DNA of 64,000 nt from assembly GCA_023396225.1 (NCBI GenBank), contig JAEWWT010000006.1, positions 151,167 to 215,166 on the forward strand. Reading direction: 5' to 3'. The notes under the pieces were generated by a model. The model had not been told where the DNA came from. It did no database searches and saw nothing but the letters and a program-made list of their open reading frames with translations. Positions 16,920 through 25,525 of this stretch are shown piece by piece. The DNA is from Bacillota bacterium (GTDB lineage: Bacteria > Bacillota > Clostridia > Oscillospirales > Ruminococcaceae). The position numbers and the translations under genes are program-made. How positions within the stretch are numbered: the first letter of the stretch is position 1; each line of letters opens with the position of its first letter.

Positions 16920-17138
16920 TTATTTGGCTCTCCAAGTTATTCTGCCCTTTGAGAGATCATATGGTGACATCTCAACCGTTACTTTGTCGCCCGGAACTAT
17001 ACGGATATAGTTCATTCTGAGCTTTCCTGAAACATGGGCAAGTATCTGATGTCCGTTCGCAAGTTCAACCTGGAACGTCGCATTAGGCAGTGCCTCTATA
17101 ACCGTACCTTCAATCTCAATTACATCTTCCTTAGACAA
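16920..17138 (-). CDS. infA: Translation initiation factor IF-1
   Basis: IF-1 is a 72-residue OB-fold protein that blocks the ribosomal A site during initiation. The frame is open up to 17195, but the extra 19 residues are unlike any IF-1 and overlap the preceding KOW gene. A TTG codon at 17138-17136, 7 bases after AAAGGAGG, gives (M)SKEDVIEIEGTVIEALPN, the canonical N-terminus. So the start is TTG. The SGKLRMNYIRI and GDKVTVE blocks are conserved. Confidence 0.95.
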   Translation of the reverse strand: MSKEDVIEIEGTVIEALPNATFQVELANGHQILAHVSGKLRMNYIRIVPGDKVTVEMSPYDLSKGRITWRAK

Positions 17139-17166
17139 GCAAAAGCCTCCTTTTGGACATTTCGAT

Positions 17167-17421
17167 TCAAAGTTCGGGGAATTTACCTTCGGCATACTCC
17201 CTCAAAATAGTTCTTAGCTTTTTGTCGGTGAGATTGTCTGTATCTATCACAGTATTGGTAACACGGAGGTGTTTTAATCGCTTTTTCTTCGGTCTTTCAA
17301 GCTTACGCTCGTGGCCGTCGCATATCATGGCGAAATCTCCTCCAATATTGGTAATAACAAGGAATCTGCCCTTGTCATGTCCTGCAACAGATCTGACAAC
17401 CATACCAATTTTTGCTTCCAC
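17167..17421 (-). CDS. KOW-domain RNA-binding protein (L14e-like)
   Basis: The 84-residue basic protein opens with a KOW-type segment (KIGMVVRSVAGHDKGRFLVITNI), as in eukaryotic and archaeal L14e/L6e proteins. It is a regular Firmicutes resident between map and infA and probably binds rRNA or the ribosome; its exact role is not established. The start is GTG 17421, with AAGGAGG seven bases upstream. Confidence 0.88.
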   Translation of the reverse strand: MEAKIGMVVRSVAGHDKGRFLVITNIGGDFAMICDGHERKLERPKKKRLKHLRVTNTVIDTDNLTDKKLRTILREYAEGKFPEL

Positions 17422-17439
17422 AGTGCATCCTCCTTACGG

Positions 17440-18195
17440 TCAGATCGTCGGCTTTGTAAGCAGCACCGGACCATCGGGTGTAACTGCAACTGTATGCTCA
17501 AAATGAGCTGATAATGAACCTGATTTAGTTAACACAGTCCAGCCGTCGGGAAGATCTTTAACATCATCACCTACTGCATTAATCATTGGTTCAATAGCAA
17601 TTGTCATGCCTGACACAAGTCTTGGACCGTGACCCGGCTTACCGTAATTCGGGACTTCAGGGGATTCGTGCAATTCACGTCCCACTCCGTGACCGATATA
17701 CTTTCTGACAATGCCATACCCAAAGGATGTGCAATACTCCTCAATTGCATGACCTATGTCACCAATTCGGTTCCCGATAATTACTTGTTCAATTCCCTTG
17801 TACAAGCTCTGTTCAGTTACCTCAAGAAGTTTTTTTGCATCCTCTGATATTTTTCCTACGGCAAAGGTATAAGCTGTGTCGCCGACATATCCGTCGAATG
17901 TTGCTCCGACATCGATGCTGACGATGTCACCTTCGTTAATTCTTTTCTTTTTTGAAGGAAGTCCGTGGATAACCTCGTTGTTTATTGACAGACAAGCTGA
18001 TCCGGGAAAACCGCCGTATCCAAGAAAAGAAGGAATTGCACCTTGCTTGACAATATAATCATGAATTAACTTATCAAGCTCGAAGGTAGTCATACCAGGT
18101 CTTATTGACCTGCCGCCAAAGTGAAGAGCGTTGCCGGCGATAATTCCGGCCTTACGCATTTTCTCCAGCTCTGATTTAGATTTAACATTAATCAT
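17440..18195 (-). CDS. map: Methionine aminopeptidase, type I
   Basis: The 251-residue enzyme removes N-terminal Met from nascent proteins. The five metal ligands can be placed: two Asp in SIDVGATFDGYVGDTAY, His in GHGVGRELHE, Glu in AIEPM and Glu in FEHTVAV. It is co-transcribed with adk upstream and the KOW gene downstream. There is no N-terminal zinc-finger extension. Confidence 0.96.
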   Translation of the reverse strand: MINVKSKSELEKMRKAGIIAGNALHFGGRSIRPGMTTFELDKLIHDYIVKQGAIPSFLGYGGFPGSACLSINNEVIHGLPSKKKRINEGDIVSIDVGATFDGYVGDTAYTFAVGKISEDAKKLLEVTEQSLYKGIEQVIIGNRIGDIGHAIEEYCTSFGYGIVRKYIGHGVGRELHESPEVPNYGKPGHGPRLVSGMTIAIEPMINAVGDDVKDLPDGWTVLTKSGSLSAHFEHTVAVTPDGPVLLTKPTI

Positions 18196-18211
18196 TTATA
18201 TCGCCTTACTA

Positions 18212-18850
18212 TTAAGCGTTTACTGCATCAAGAACCAGCGCTGTAGTTGCCTGAACAGTTTCCTGTCCTTTGACAACTGTAAGCTTGCCTTTCCTGCTGT
18301 AGAAATCTGCAAGCGGTGCTGTCTGTTCATGATAGGTTTTTAATCTTTCGATTACTGTTTCAGGAGCGTCATCCTTACGCTGTACAGCATTTCCGCCGCA
18401 CTTGTCACAGATTCCGTCAACCTTTGTAGGCTTGAATTCTGTGTGGTAGGATGCTCCGCAGCTTTCGCATACGCGTCTGCCTGCGAGTCTGCCCTGAATT
18501 GTTGCGTCCGGAACATCAATTTCAAGAACCTTGTCAATGATGATTCCCATGTTTTCCAAAGCTTCTGCCTGAGGAACGGTTCTTGGGAAACCGTCAAGAA
18601 TATATCCATTCTTGCAGTCATCTTCGCCTATTCTATCCTTCAGAATGCCTATTACAACTTCATCCGGAACAAGCGCACCGCTTTCCATATAACCCTTTGC
18701 TTTAAGTCCGCACTCTGTTCCGTTCTTTACAGCTTCTCTGAGGATATTTCCTGTTGAGATCTGTGGAATACCAAGCTTTGCGCTGATAGCCTCTGCCTGT
18801 GTACCCTTTCCGGCACCCGGAGCTCCAAGTAATATCAAGTTCATATTCAT
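18212..18850 (-). CDS. adk: Adenylate kinase
   Basis: Adk converts ATP and AMP to two ADP. The P-loop GAPGAGKGTQ is at the N-terminus. The LID carries four cysteines (VCESC...CDKC), so it is the zinc-binding LID form usual in Gram-positives. Three in-frame ATGs lie at 18856, 18850 and 18844. The Shine-Dalgarno GGAGG (18877-18881) is separated from them by an 8-bp hairpin (18854-18876) that overlaps the 18856 ATG. With the hairpin folded, 18850 or 18844 are well placed. The shortest form, MNLILLGAPG, matches the family best. Confidence 0.95.
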   Translation of the reverse strand: MNMNLILLGAPGAGKGTQAEAISAKLGIPQISTGNILREAVKNGTECGLKAKGYMESGALVPDEVVIGILKDRIGEDDCKNGYILDGFPRTVPQAEALENMGIIIDKVLEIDVPDATIQGRLAGRRVCESCGASYHTEFKPTKVDGICDKCGGNAVQRKDDAPETVIERLKTYHEQTAPLADFYSRKGKLTVVKGQETVQATTALVLDAVNA

Positions 18851-18853
18851 GAC

Positions 18854-18881
18854 CATACTGCCATATCAGCAGTATGCCTCC
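18854..18881 (-). promoter_or_regulatory. Hairpin between Shine-Dalgarno and adk start
   Basis: CATACTGC and GCAGTATG form a perfect 8-bp stem with a 7-base loop. It sits directly after the GGAGG and three bases before ATG 18850. Folding would bring the distant Shine-Dalgarno to a normal distance from the start codon. Confidence 0.6.
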
Positions 18882-18978
18882 TTCCGCGATGTTTTTAAGT
18901 TTTTACGTCTGAAAAACATATAACTCGCAGTAGAAAAAAGTAATTTCTCAGTCTTTTCCTACTGACAGTGTTTTGGAT

Positions 18979-20289
18979 TTACTCTAAAAATCCTTTATGG
19001 TGACGCATCATCAACTGAGATTCGAGTGTTCTTGTTGTTTCAAGCACAACGCTGACGATAATCAGAATTGATGTACCGCCCATTGAAATCTGCATCGATG
19101 GTATAGCCATATTTGTCAGTATCGGGAATATTGCAATGATACCGAGGAAGATAGCTCCGATAAGTGTGATCTTTGAGAGAACTCTCTGGATAAAATCACT
19201 TGTCGGTTTACCAGGTCTGATGCCCGGAATGCCTCCGTTATTCTGACGAAGATTATTTGCAATTTCAATCGGATTGTACTGCATTGATACATAGAAGTAG
19301 TTAAAAGCAATGATAAGCAGGAAGTATACTACTGCATACCATATTGTGTTGTAGTTAAAAATACTGAGAAATCCGGCATAGAATTTCTGCAAAGTAGTCT
19401 CAGGAACTGCTTTCGGCTCGATGAACATTGACAATGTCTGAGGAATTGCAAGTATTGACATTGCAAATATGATTGGCATAACGCCGCTCATTGCTACCTT
19501 AACAGGAATATGTGTGTTCTGTCCGCCGTACTGCTTACGTCCTACAACTCTTTTTGCGTACTGTATCGGAATACGTCTCTCGGAATCATTCATAAATACA
19601 ATGAAGCCGATCATTACAACGAATACTAAAAGAATAACAGGTACTATGAGCCACATCTTTGGATCATTTTTAGCAACTGTGAACATCTTAAGAATTGCAG
19701 ACGGACCTCTTGCTACGATACCTGCAAAAAGTATGATAGAAATACCATTTCCGATACCTTTTTCGTTTACCTGATTGCCAAGCCATACGATAAGGGATGA
19801 ACCTGCAACAAATGCCACGATAATTACTATCGCAGTAAATATTCCAGGGAATCCATCTGTGTACTGAACAGCTCCACGATTTCTCTGAAGCATGTAGTAT
19901 GCATATGACATGACAATTGCGATTACCATTGATACAACGCTTGTTATCTTCTGAAGCTTTTTCCTTCCCTCTTCGCCTTCCTTCTGAAGACGTTCAAGAG
20001 GAGGGAGAGCATATGTCAGAAGCTGAACAATGATTGATGCGTTGATATATGGCTGAATTGACAATGCAAATAATGTTCCTTTTGAAAGAGCGCCGCCGGA
20101 GAGAATATCAAGATAGTTCAAGAAATTTCCTCCTGTACTGCCGCTTAGTTCGGCAGCAAGCACTGATGCATCCAGAAACGGAACTGTAATAGCACATCCA
20201 ATACGGAATATGAGAATAATTAGTAATGTGTAGAGAATCTTTTTACGAACTTCTACTACCTTCCAAGCATTTCTGAAGGTCTGGAACAC
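18979..20289 (-). CDS. secY: Preprotein translocase subunit SecY
   Basis: SecY (436 residues) is the pore subunit of the Sec translocon, with ten predicted membrane helices. Family blocks such as GIGNGISIILFAGIVA, QYAKRVVGRKQYGGQNTHIPVKV and NPIEIANNLRQNNGGIPGIRPG are present. It starts with GTG two bases after the rplO stop, so the two are likely translationally coupled. Confidence 0.97.
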   Translation of the reverse strand: MFQTFRNAWKVVEVRKKILYTLLIILIFRIGCAITVPFLDASVLAAELSGSTGGNFLNYLDILSGGALSKGTLFALSIQPYINASIIVQLLTYALPPLERLQKEGEEGRKKLQKITSVVSMVIAIVMSYAYYMLQRNRGAVQYTDGFPGIFTAIVIIVAFVAGSSLIVWLGNQVNEKGIGNGISIILFAGIVARGPSAILKMFTVAKNDPKMWLIVPVILLVFVVMIGFIVFMNDSERRIPIQYAKRVVGRKQYGGQNTHIPVKVAMSGVMPIIFAMSILAIPQTLSMFIEPKAVPETTLQKFYAGFLSIFNYNTIWYAVVYFLLIIAFNYFYVSMQYNPIEIANNLRQNNGGIPGIRPGKPTSDFIQRVLSKITLIGAIFLGIIAIFPILTNMAIPSMQISMGGTSILIIVSVVLETTRTLESQLMMRHHKGFLE

Positions 20290-20290
20290 A

Positions 20291-20734
20291 TTACATCACC
20301 TCTGCCTTCCCGCCTGCCTTTTCAATTTTATCCTTTGCTGCCTGTGAGAAAGCTGCTGCCTTAACTGTAAGGTTCTTTGTAAGCTCACCGTTTCCAAGGA
20401 TCTTAACTCCGTCAAGTTCCTTCTTGATGATACCTGCTGCTAAAAGCAAATCTGTATCAACAACGGTTCCTTCCTTGAATACTTCAAGTGCAGAAACGTT
20501 AACTTCTGCATACTTTGTTGCAAATAATATATTGTTGAAACCTCTCTTTGGAATTCTTCTTGCGAGAGGCATCTGACCGCCTTCAAATCCTGGTCTTACT
20601 CCGCCGCCTGAACGTGCATTCTGACCTTTGTGACCCTTGCCGGCTGTCTTTCCCTGTCCTGAACCCTGTCCACGGCCAATTCTCTTGACATCTCTGGTTG
20701 AGCCCTCAGCAGGTGATAATTCATGAATCTTCAT
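20291..20734 (-). CDS. rplO: 50S ribosomal protein L15
   Basis: L15 (147 residues) begins MKIHELSPAEGSTRDVKRIGRGQGSG-type, with the Gly/Lys-rich extended N-terminus typical of the family. A GTG four codons upstream is in frame but abuts the Shine-Dalgarno, so ATG 20734 is preferred. It lies between rpmD and secY. Confidence 0.96.
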   Translation of the reverse strand: MKIHELSPAEGSTRDVKRIGRGQGSGQGKTAGKGHKGQNARSGGGVRPGFEGGQMPLARRIPKRGFNNILFATKYAEVNVSALEVFKEGTVVDTDLLLAAGIIKKELDGVKILGNGELTKNLTVKAAAFSQAAKDKIEKAGGKAEVM

Positions 20735-20756
20735 AATTTTTCGCACCTCCTTGCAA

Positions 20757-20933
20757 TTATGCTTCAGTAACCTCTACGAGGTGGGATATCTTTCTGACTT
20801 TGCCCTTTGTAGCTTCGTTATCAGGCTGCACTGTTGCATCGCTGATTTTACGAAGGCCAAGAGAATGAGCAGTAGCAATCTGATCTTTCTTACAGCTGTT
20901 AAGACTCTTTACGAGCTTTACTTTAAGTGCCAT
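20757..20933 (-). CDS. rpmD: 50S ribosomal protein L30
   Basis: A short gene of 58 codons: MALKVKLVKSLNSCKKDQ..., then ATAHSLGLRKISDA and ending HLVEVTEA. The length and the GLRKISDATVQPDN segment fit L30. It lies in the expected place between rpsE and rplO, with GGAGG just upstream of the ATG. Confidence 0.95.
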   Translation of the reverse strand: MALKVKLVKSLNSCKKDQIATAHSLGLRKISDATVQPDNEATKGKVRKISHLVEVTEA

Positions 20934-20946
20934 GCGAGCATCCTCC

Positions 20947-21453
20947 TTATCCTAAAATTTCTTTTACTGACTTGCCTCTGATTGCAGCAACTTCCTTAGC
21001 GCTGCGGCAGTTAGCAAGACCGTTGATTGTTGCTCTTACTACATTACAAACATTGTTTGAACGAAGTGACTTTGTTCTGATGTCCTTGATTCCAGCCATT
21101 TCGATTACGGAACGAACTGGACCGCCTGCGATAACACCTGTACCAGGTGCAGCTGGCTTCATGAGAACACGGCCTGCGCCGAACTCACCTACTATTTCGT
21201 GAGGAATTGTTGATCCTCTGAGAGAAACCTTAATTAAATTCTTCTTTGCATCTTCGATACCCTTACGGATAGCATCAGGAACTTCTCCTGACTTTCCGAG
21301 ACCGAAACCAACGATTCCGTTGCCGTCGCCTACTACTACGAGAGCAGCAAACTTGAAGATACGTCCACCTTTAACAGTCTTTGATACTCTGTTAATTGTA
21401 ACTACCTTTTCAGTCAGTTCGAGATTTGAAGCATCTATCTTAGCATTTGCCAA
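20947..21453 (-). CDS. rpsE: 30S ribosomal protein S5
   Basis: S5 (168 residues) shows the double-stranded-RNA-binding N-terminal part (GGRIFKFAALVVVGDGNGIVGFGLGK) and the C-terminal GVIAGGPVRSVIEMAGI domain. It is involved in decoding fidelity and mRNA unwinding at the entry site. AAGGAGG precedes the start. Confidence 0.97.
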   Translation of the reverse strand: MANAKIDASNLELTEKVVTINRVSKTVKGGRIFKFAALVVVGDGNGIVGFGLGKSGEVPDAIRKGIEDAKKNLIKVSLRGSTIPHEIVGEFGAGRVLMKPAAPGTGVIAGGPVRSVIEMAGIKDIRTKSLRSNNVCNVVRATINGLANCRSAKEVAAIRGKSVKEILG

Positions 21454-21486
21454 AAGTATTACCTCCTTGTTAATTGATAGAGTGGA

Positions 21487-21846
21487 TTAGAAGTTTAATC
21501 CGCCTTTTCTAGCTCCGTCAGCAAGACTTGCTACTCTTCCGTGATACAGGAAACCTGCACGGTCAAATACAACGTCTGTGATACCCTTTTCTGCAGCCTT
21601 CTTAGCGATCATTTCGCCAACCTTGAAAGCGCCGTCCTTGTTGCCGCCGTTAGCATCGAAGTCTTTTTCCATTGATGATGCTGCTGCGAGTGTAACACCT
21701 GCAACGTCATCTATAAGCTGAGCATAAATGTGATTTGCGCTGCGAAAAACGTTAAGTCTTGGGCATGCTGCTGTTCCGCTTACCTTTGCACGAACTCTCT
21801 TTTGTCTCTTAAGTCTTGCAGCACTTCTGTTAAACTGCTTTACCAT
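21487..21846 (-). CDS. rplR: 50S ribosomal protein L18
   Basis: L18 (119 residues) binds 5S rRNA. The basic N-terminus (AARLKRQKRVRAKVSGTA) and the end FDRAGFLYHGRVASLADGARKGGLNF are typical. A GTG four codons upstream is too close to AAGGAG, so ATG 21846 is taken. Confidence 0.96.
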   Translation of the reverse strand: MVKQFNRSAARLKRQKRVRAKVSGTAACPRLNVFRSANHIYAQLIDDVAGVTLAAASSMEKDFDANGGNKDGAFKVGEMIAKKAAEKGITDVVFDRAGFLYHGRVASLADGARKGGLNF

Positions 21847-21986
21847 ATTATTTTTCACTCCTTTTTTAACTGGAGAATAGTAGCTTTTTCAGCTGTCCCA
21901 TTCTCTTACGTATCAGGATATCTACCGAACCGGTACTTTATGCACACAGCCCTGTGATGTAATAATGGACCTTTTCAGATTCACTC

Positions 21987-22532
21987 TTACTTCTTGCCCT
22001 TACCTGCTTTACCTTCCTTACGGATGATACGTTCGCCAACATAATGAATTCCCTTGCCCTTATATGGCTCCGGAACTCTCTTTTCACGGATTTCTGCTGC
22101 AAACTGGCCTACAACCTGCTTGTCGATACCGTTAACAATTATGCTAGTAGCACTTGGAACTTCGATTGTTATTTCATCTGTTTCAGGAATGATTACCTGA
22201 TGTGAATAACCGAGGTTCATAACAAGATTCTTGCCCTGCTTAGTAGCACGGTAGCCGACACCTTCAATTTCAAGTGCCTTCTTAAATCCTGTTGTAACGC
22301 CTTCAACCATGTTCTGGATAAGTGTTCTTGTAAGACCGTGAAGTGACTTGTGGATCTTTTCCTCTGAAGGACGATCAACAATAATTTCATTGCCCTCAAG
22401 CTTGATTATCATATCCTGGTTGAATGACTTTGTTAATGAGCCCTTTGGTCCCTTTACTGTAATAGTATTGCCGTCGAGTTTTACTTCAACGCCAGCAGGA
22501 ACACTAATCGGCTTTCTACCTATTCTTGACAT
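21987..22532 (-). CDS. rplF: 50S ribosomal protein L6
   Basis: L6 (181 residues) starts MSRIGRKPISVPAGVEV and ends with the conserved EPYKGKGIHYVGERIIRKEGKAGK segment. It binds near the sarcin-ricin loop. Its neighbours are rpsH and rplR. Confidence 0.97.
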   Translation of the reverse strand: MSRIGRKPISVPAGVEVKLDGNTITVKGPKGSLTKSFNQDMIIKLEGNEIIVDRPSEEKIHKSLHGLTRTLIQNMVEGVTTGFKKALEIEGVGYRATKQGKNLVMNLGYSHQVIIPETDEITIEVPSATSIIVNGIDKQVVGQFAAEIREKRVPEPYKGKGIHYVGERIIRKEGKAGKGKK

Positions 22533-22546
22533 TTATGTGTTCCTCC

Positions 22547-22945
22547 TTACCATACGAATGCAAGGATTTCGCCGCCGACATTTAATTCTCTAGCCTTCTT
22601 ATCTGTCATGACTCCCTTTGATGTGGAGACAATGGCAATTCCGAGACCCTTCATTACCTTTGGCATATCCTCACAGCTCTTATAAATTCTAAGACCTGGC
22701 TTTGATACTCTGCGAAGTCCTGTGATAACCTGTGATTTATTATCACCGTACTTCAGTGTTATTCTGATTATACCCTGCTTTCCATCTTCAATAAACTGAT
22801 AGCTCTTAACATAACCCTCATCAACAAGGATCTGTGTAATAGCCTTTTTAATGTTTGAAGCAGGAACGTCAACTGTTGCGTGCTTAGCAGTATTCGCATT
22901 ACGAATTCTTGTAAGAATATCAGCAATTGTATCAGTAATTTGCAT
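22547..22945 (-). CDS. rpsH: 30S ribosomal protein S8
   Basis: S8 (132 residues) binds the central domain of 16S rRNA and in other bacteria represses the spc operon. TDTIADILTRIRNA and the end STSKGVMTDKKARELNVGGEILAFVW are diagnostic. Confidence 0.97.
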   Translation of the reverse strand: MQITDTIADILTRIRNANTAKHATVDVPASNIKKAITQILVDEGYVKSYQFIEDGKQGIIRITLKYGDNKSQVITGLRRVSKPGLRIYKSCEDMPKVMKGLGIAIVSTSKGVMTDKKARELNVGGEILAFVW

Positions 22946-22999
22946 ACCTTTGTTAACCTCCTTATATATGATTGAGAACCGGGTGTTCTCGCCGGCTGT

Positions 23000-23185
23000 T
23001 TACCAGCTTGCCTTTTTAACTCCAGGAATTTTGCCCTGATGTGCAAGCTCTCTGAAACAGATACGGCATATACCGAACTTTCTTAAATATGCGTGCGGTC
23101 TGCCGCAGATTTTACATCTGTTGTATGATCTAGTGGAAAACTTAGGAGTTCTCTGCTGTTTAAGCTTCATTGACAATTTTGCCAT
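23000..23185 (-). CDS. rpsN: 30S ribosomal protein S14, zinc (type Z) form
   Basis: This is the short 61-residue S14 with the zinc ligands CKICGRPH and CRICF, typical of Gram-positive type Z S14. It ends HQGKIPGVKKASW as expected. It lies between rplE and rpsH. Confidence 0.97.
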   Translation of the reverse strand: MAKLSMKLKQQRTPKFSTRSYNRCKICGRPHAYLRKFGICRICFRELAHQGKIPGVKKASW

Positions 23186-23208
23186 GTTTAGTTATCCCTC
23201 CCGAAAAT

Positions 23209-23751
23209 TTACTTTGCGAAAGGAGCGCCCATTAGCTCGAGCAGTTCCTTTGCTTCCTCATCTGTGTTTGCAGTTGTGATAATGTTTATATCCATACCAC
23301 GAATCTTATCGATCTTATCAAATTCGACTTCTGGGAATATAAGCTGCTCCTTGATACCTGTTGAGTAGTTTCCTCTTCCATCGAATGAGTTACCGTTGAT
23401 GCCTCTAAAGTCACGTACACGTGGAAAAGCAACGTTGAAAAGTCTGTCGAGGAATTCGTACATCTTATCACTTCTAAGTGTTACCTTAACACCGATTGCC
23501 TGACCTTCACGGACTTTAAAGTTTGCAATTGACTTCTTTGCACGACATACTACAGGCTTCTGACCTGTGATAAGTGCAAGATCGCTCATGATTGCGTCAA
23601 TTACCTTTGAATTTTCTTTTGCTTCTCCAGCGCCGACATTGATTACTACCTTGTCGAGCTTTGGAATCTGCATTACACTCTTGTAGCCAAACTTCTTCAT
23701 TAAAGCAGGAGCTACTGTGCTGACATAGAGTTCTTTCATATTAGTTGCCAT
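23209..23751 (-). CDS. rplE: 50S ribosomal protein L5
   Basis: L5 (180 residues) contacts 5S rRNA and P-site tRNA. RVRDFRGINGNSFDGRGNY and the C-terminal ITTANTDEEAKELLELMGAPF are family signatures. AAGGAG precedes the ATG. Confidence 0.97.
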   Translation of the reverse strand: MATNMKELYVSTVAPALMKKFGYKSVMQIPKLDKVVINVGAGEAKENSKVIDAIMSDLALITGQKPVVCRAKKSIANFKVREGQAIGVKVTLRSDKMYEFLDRLFNVAFPRVRDFRGINGNSFDGRGNYSTGIKEQLIFPEVEFDKIDKIRGMDINIITTANTDEEAKELLELMGAPFAK

Positions 23752-23769
23752 ATCATATAACTCCTTTCT

Positions 23770-24096
23770 TTAAAATGTCTTGCCGCATTCAGCATTTTTA
23801 CATACTCTTACCTTGCTGCCGTCTGCATTAATCTTGTGACCTACTCTTGTAGGCTTTCCGCAGTGTGGGCATACAACCTGAACCTTTGAAACGTACAGTG
23901 GAGCTTCGCACTTTACAATGCCGCCCTGCTGTCCCATCTGGCGAGGTTTAACATGCTTAGTAACATAGTTGATGCCTTCAACTATTACTTTGCCTTCCTT
24001 TGGTGAAACCTCAAGAACCTTACCCTGCTTGCCCTTATCCTTACCTGAAAGGATACTAACGGTGTCGCCTGTTTTTACATGTAGTTTTATATTCAT
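23770..24096 (-). CDS. rplX: 50S ribosomal protein L24
   Basis: L24 (108 residues) is an assembly initiator with a KOW motif (GDTVSILSGKDKGKQGKVLEV). Its C-terminal part carries CPHCG and a second Cys pair (CKNAEC), so it can bind zinc as in other Clostridia. A GTG three codons upstream is in frame; ATG 24096 is spaced correctly from GGAGG. Confidence 0.96.
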   Translation of the reverse strand: MNIKLHVKTGDTVSILSGKDKGKQGKVLEVSPKEGKVIVEGINYVTKHVKPRQMGQQGGIVKCEAPLYVSKVQVVCPHCGKPTRVGHKINADGSKVRVCKNAECGKTF

Positions 24097-24111
24097 TTGC
24101 GGCACCTCCTT

Positions 24112-24480
24112 TTAAAGTACTTCAGGAGCAAGAGAAAGAATCTTTAAATAATCCTTATCTCTGAGCTCTCTAGCCACTGGTCCAAAAATACGTGTTCCTC
24201 TTGGGTTCTTATCTTCCTTGACAATAACTGCTGCGTTTTCATCAAATCTGATATATGTTCCGTCCTCACGGCGAACACCCTTAGCTGAACGTACTATTAC
24301 TGCCTTTACTACGTCACCCTTTTTAACAACGCCGCCTGGTGTTGCTTTTTTAACGGAAGCAACAACTACGTCTCCGATATTTGCATATCTTCTGCGTGTT
24401 CCACCAAGTACTCTGATACACATAAGCTCCTTGGCACCTGTATTGTCAGCGACTTTTAAATAAGTCTGCATCTGTATCAC
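24112..24480 (-). CDS. rplN: 50S ribosomal protein L14
   Basis: L14 (122 residues) forms an inter-subunit bridge. The N-terminus YLKVADNTGAKELMCIRVLGG and the end DKDYLKILSLAPEVL are canonical, and the full length from GTG 24480 equals the family length. AAGGAG lies 9 bases before that GTG. Confidence 0.96.
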   Translation of the reverse strand: MIQMQTYLKVADNTGAKELMCIRVLGGTRRRYANIGDVVVASVKKATPGGVVKKGDVVKAVIVRSAKGVRREDGTYIRFDENAAVIVKEDKNPRGTRIFGPVARELRDKDYLKILSLAPEVL

Positions 24481-24625
24481 AGCGCATTACTCCTTCCCGA
24501 CTGAAGTCACAGGTCAGAGGTCACAGCGACCTCCAACTTTATGCTTCTTAAACTTTATTATTGCCGCTATGCCTTAACAACGCACCCGTGCGTCTCATGC
24601 ATTTGCGCGGTTACTTTTTGCTGAA
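24481..24625 (-). other. Structured spacer rpsQ-rplN
   Basis: This 145-base gap inside the operon contains two small hairpins on the transcript (ACGCAC/GTGCGT and GAGGTC/GACCTC). No open frame or promoter is seen. It may be an mRNA processing or regulatory site. Confidence 0.3.
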
Positions 24626-24883
24626 TTACTTAGCCTTCTCGATAACCTCAACAAGACGCCATCTCTTATCCTTTGAAAGCGGACGTGTCTCCATGATTTC
24701 AACGCGGTCACCGATGTTGCATGTGTTGTTTTCATCATGAGCCTTAAGCTTGATAGTTCTCTTGATAATCTTCTTGTAAAGCGGATGTCTTACGTTGTCT
24801 TCGATTGCAACAACGATAGTCTTATCCATTTTATTAGAAACTACCTTGCCGATTCTTGATTTTCTAAGATTTCTTTCAGCCAT
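24626..24883 (-). CDS. rpsQ: 30S ribosomal protein S17
   Basis: S17 (85 residues) is a primary 16S-binding OB-fold protein. GKVVSNKMDKTIVVAIED and ETRPLSKDKRWRLVEVIEKA are present. It lies between rpmC and rplN. Confidence 0.97.
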   Translation of the reverse strand: MAERNLRKSRIGKVVSNKMDKTIVVAIEDNVRHPLYKKIIKRTIKLKAHDENNTCNIGDRVEIMETRPLSKDKRWRLVEVIEKAK

Positions 24884-24902
24884 TTTTATGACCTCCCTTC
24901 AC

Positions 24903-25100
24903 TTACTGCTGAGCTTCGGAACGCTCACGCATAACAGTCTTGATGCGGGCAATATCCTTTTTAACCGCCTTTAAACGTGTAGGGTTATCAAGCTGATTCA
25001 CAGCGAGCTGAAAACGAAGAGCAAACAACTCTTTCTTTAAATCAGTAAGCTTTGTGTTCAGCTCAAGGCTGGTCATATCTCTTACTTCTGGAGCCTTCAT
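24903..25100 (-). CDS. rpmC: 50S ribosomal protein L29
   Basis: L29 (65 residues) is a helical protein at the peptide exit site, where trigger factor and SRP dock. KKELFALRFQLAVNQLDNPTRLKAVKKDIAR is diagnostic. Its ATG overlaps the rplP stop (TAATG), which implies translational coupling. Confidence 0.96.
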   Translation of the reverse strand: MKAPEVRDMTSLELNTKLTDLKKELFALRFQLAVNQLDNPTRLKAVKKDIARIKTVMRERSEAQQ

Positions 25101-25525
25101 TATTTGCTCGCCTCCTCTTCTTCACGTTTTACGAACTTACACTGGATTGGAAGCTTGTGCATAGCAAGACGCATAGCTTCTCTTGCGATTTCCTCTGAAA
25201 CACCGGCAATTTCAAACATTACTCTGCCTGGCTTTACTACAGCTACCCAGAACTCAGGAGCACCCTTACCGGAACCCATTCGAACTTCGGCAGGCTTCTT
25301 TGTTACTGGCTTATCTGGGAATATCTTTATCCATACCTGACCGCCACGCTTGATGTAACGAGTCATTGCGATACGAGCTGATTCTATCTGGTTGGAAGTA
25401 ATCCATGCTGGCTCAAGTGCCTGAAGGCCAAACTCACCATTGGAAACCTTGTTACCTCTGAGTGCCTTACCAGTCATTCTTCCTCTATGGACTCTTCTGT
25501 ATTTAACTCTTTTTGGAAGCAGCAT
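25100..25525 (-). CDS. rplP: 50S ribosomal protein L16
   Basis: L16 (141 residues) organises the A-site region of 23S rRNA. MLLPKRVKYRRVHRGRMTGKA and PVTKKPAEVRMGSGKG are conserved. Its start overlaps the rpsC stop and its stop overlaps the rpmC start. Confidence 0.97.
   Translation of the reverse strand: MLLPKRVKYRRVHRGRMTGKALRGNKVSNGEFGLQALEPAWITSNQIESARIAMTRYIKRGGQVWIKIFPDKPVTKKPAEVRMGSGKGAPEFWVAVVKPGRVMFEIAGVSEEIAREAMRLAMHKLPIQCKFVKREEEEASK

Noticed and set aside
17139..17195. 19-residue N-terminal extension of IF-1
   Set aside because: Not found in IF-1 proteins and overlaps the KOW gene; TTG 17138 gives the canonical start.
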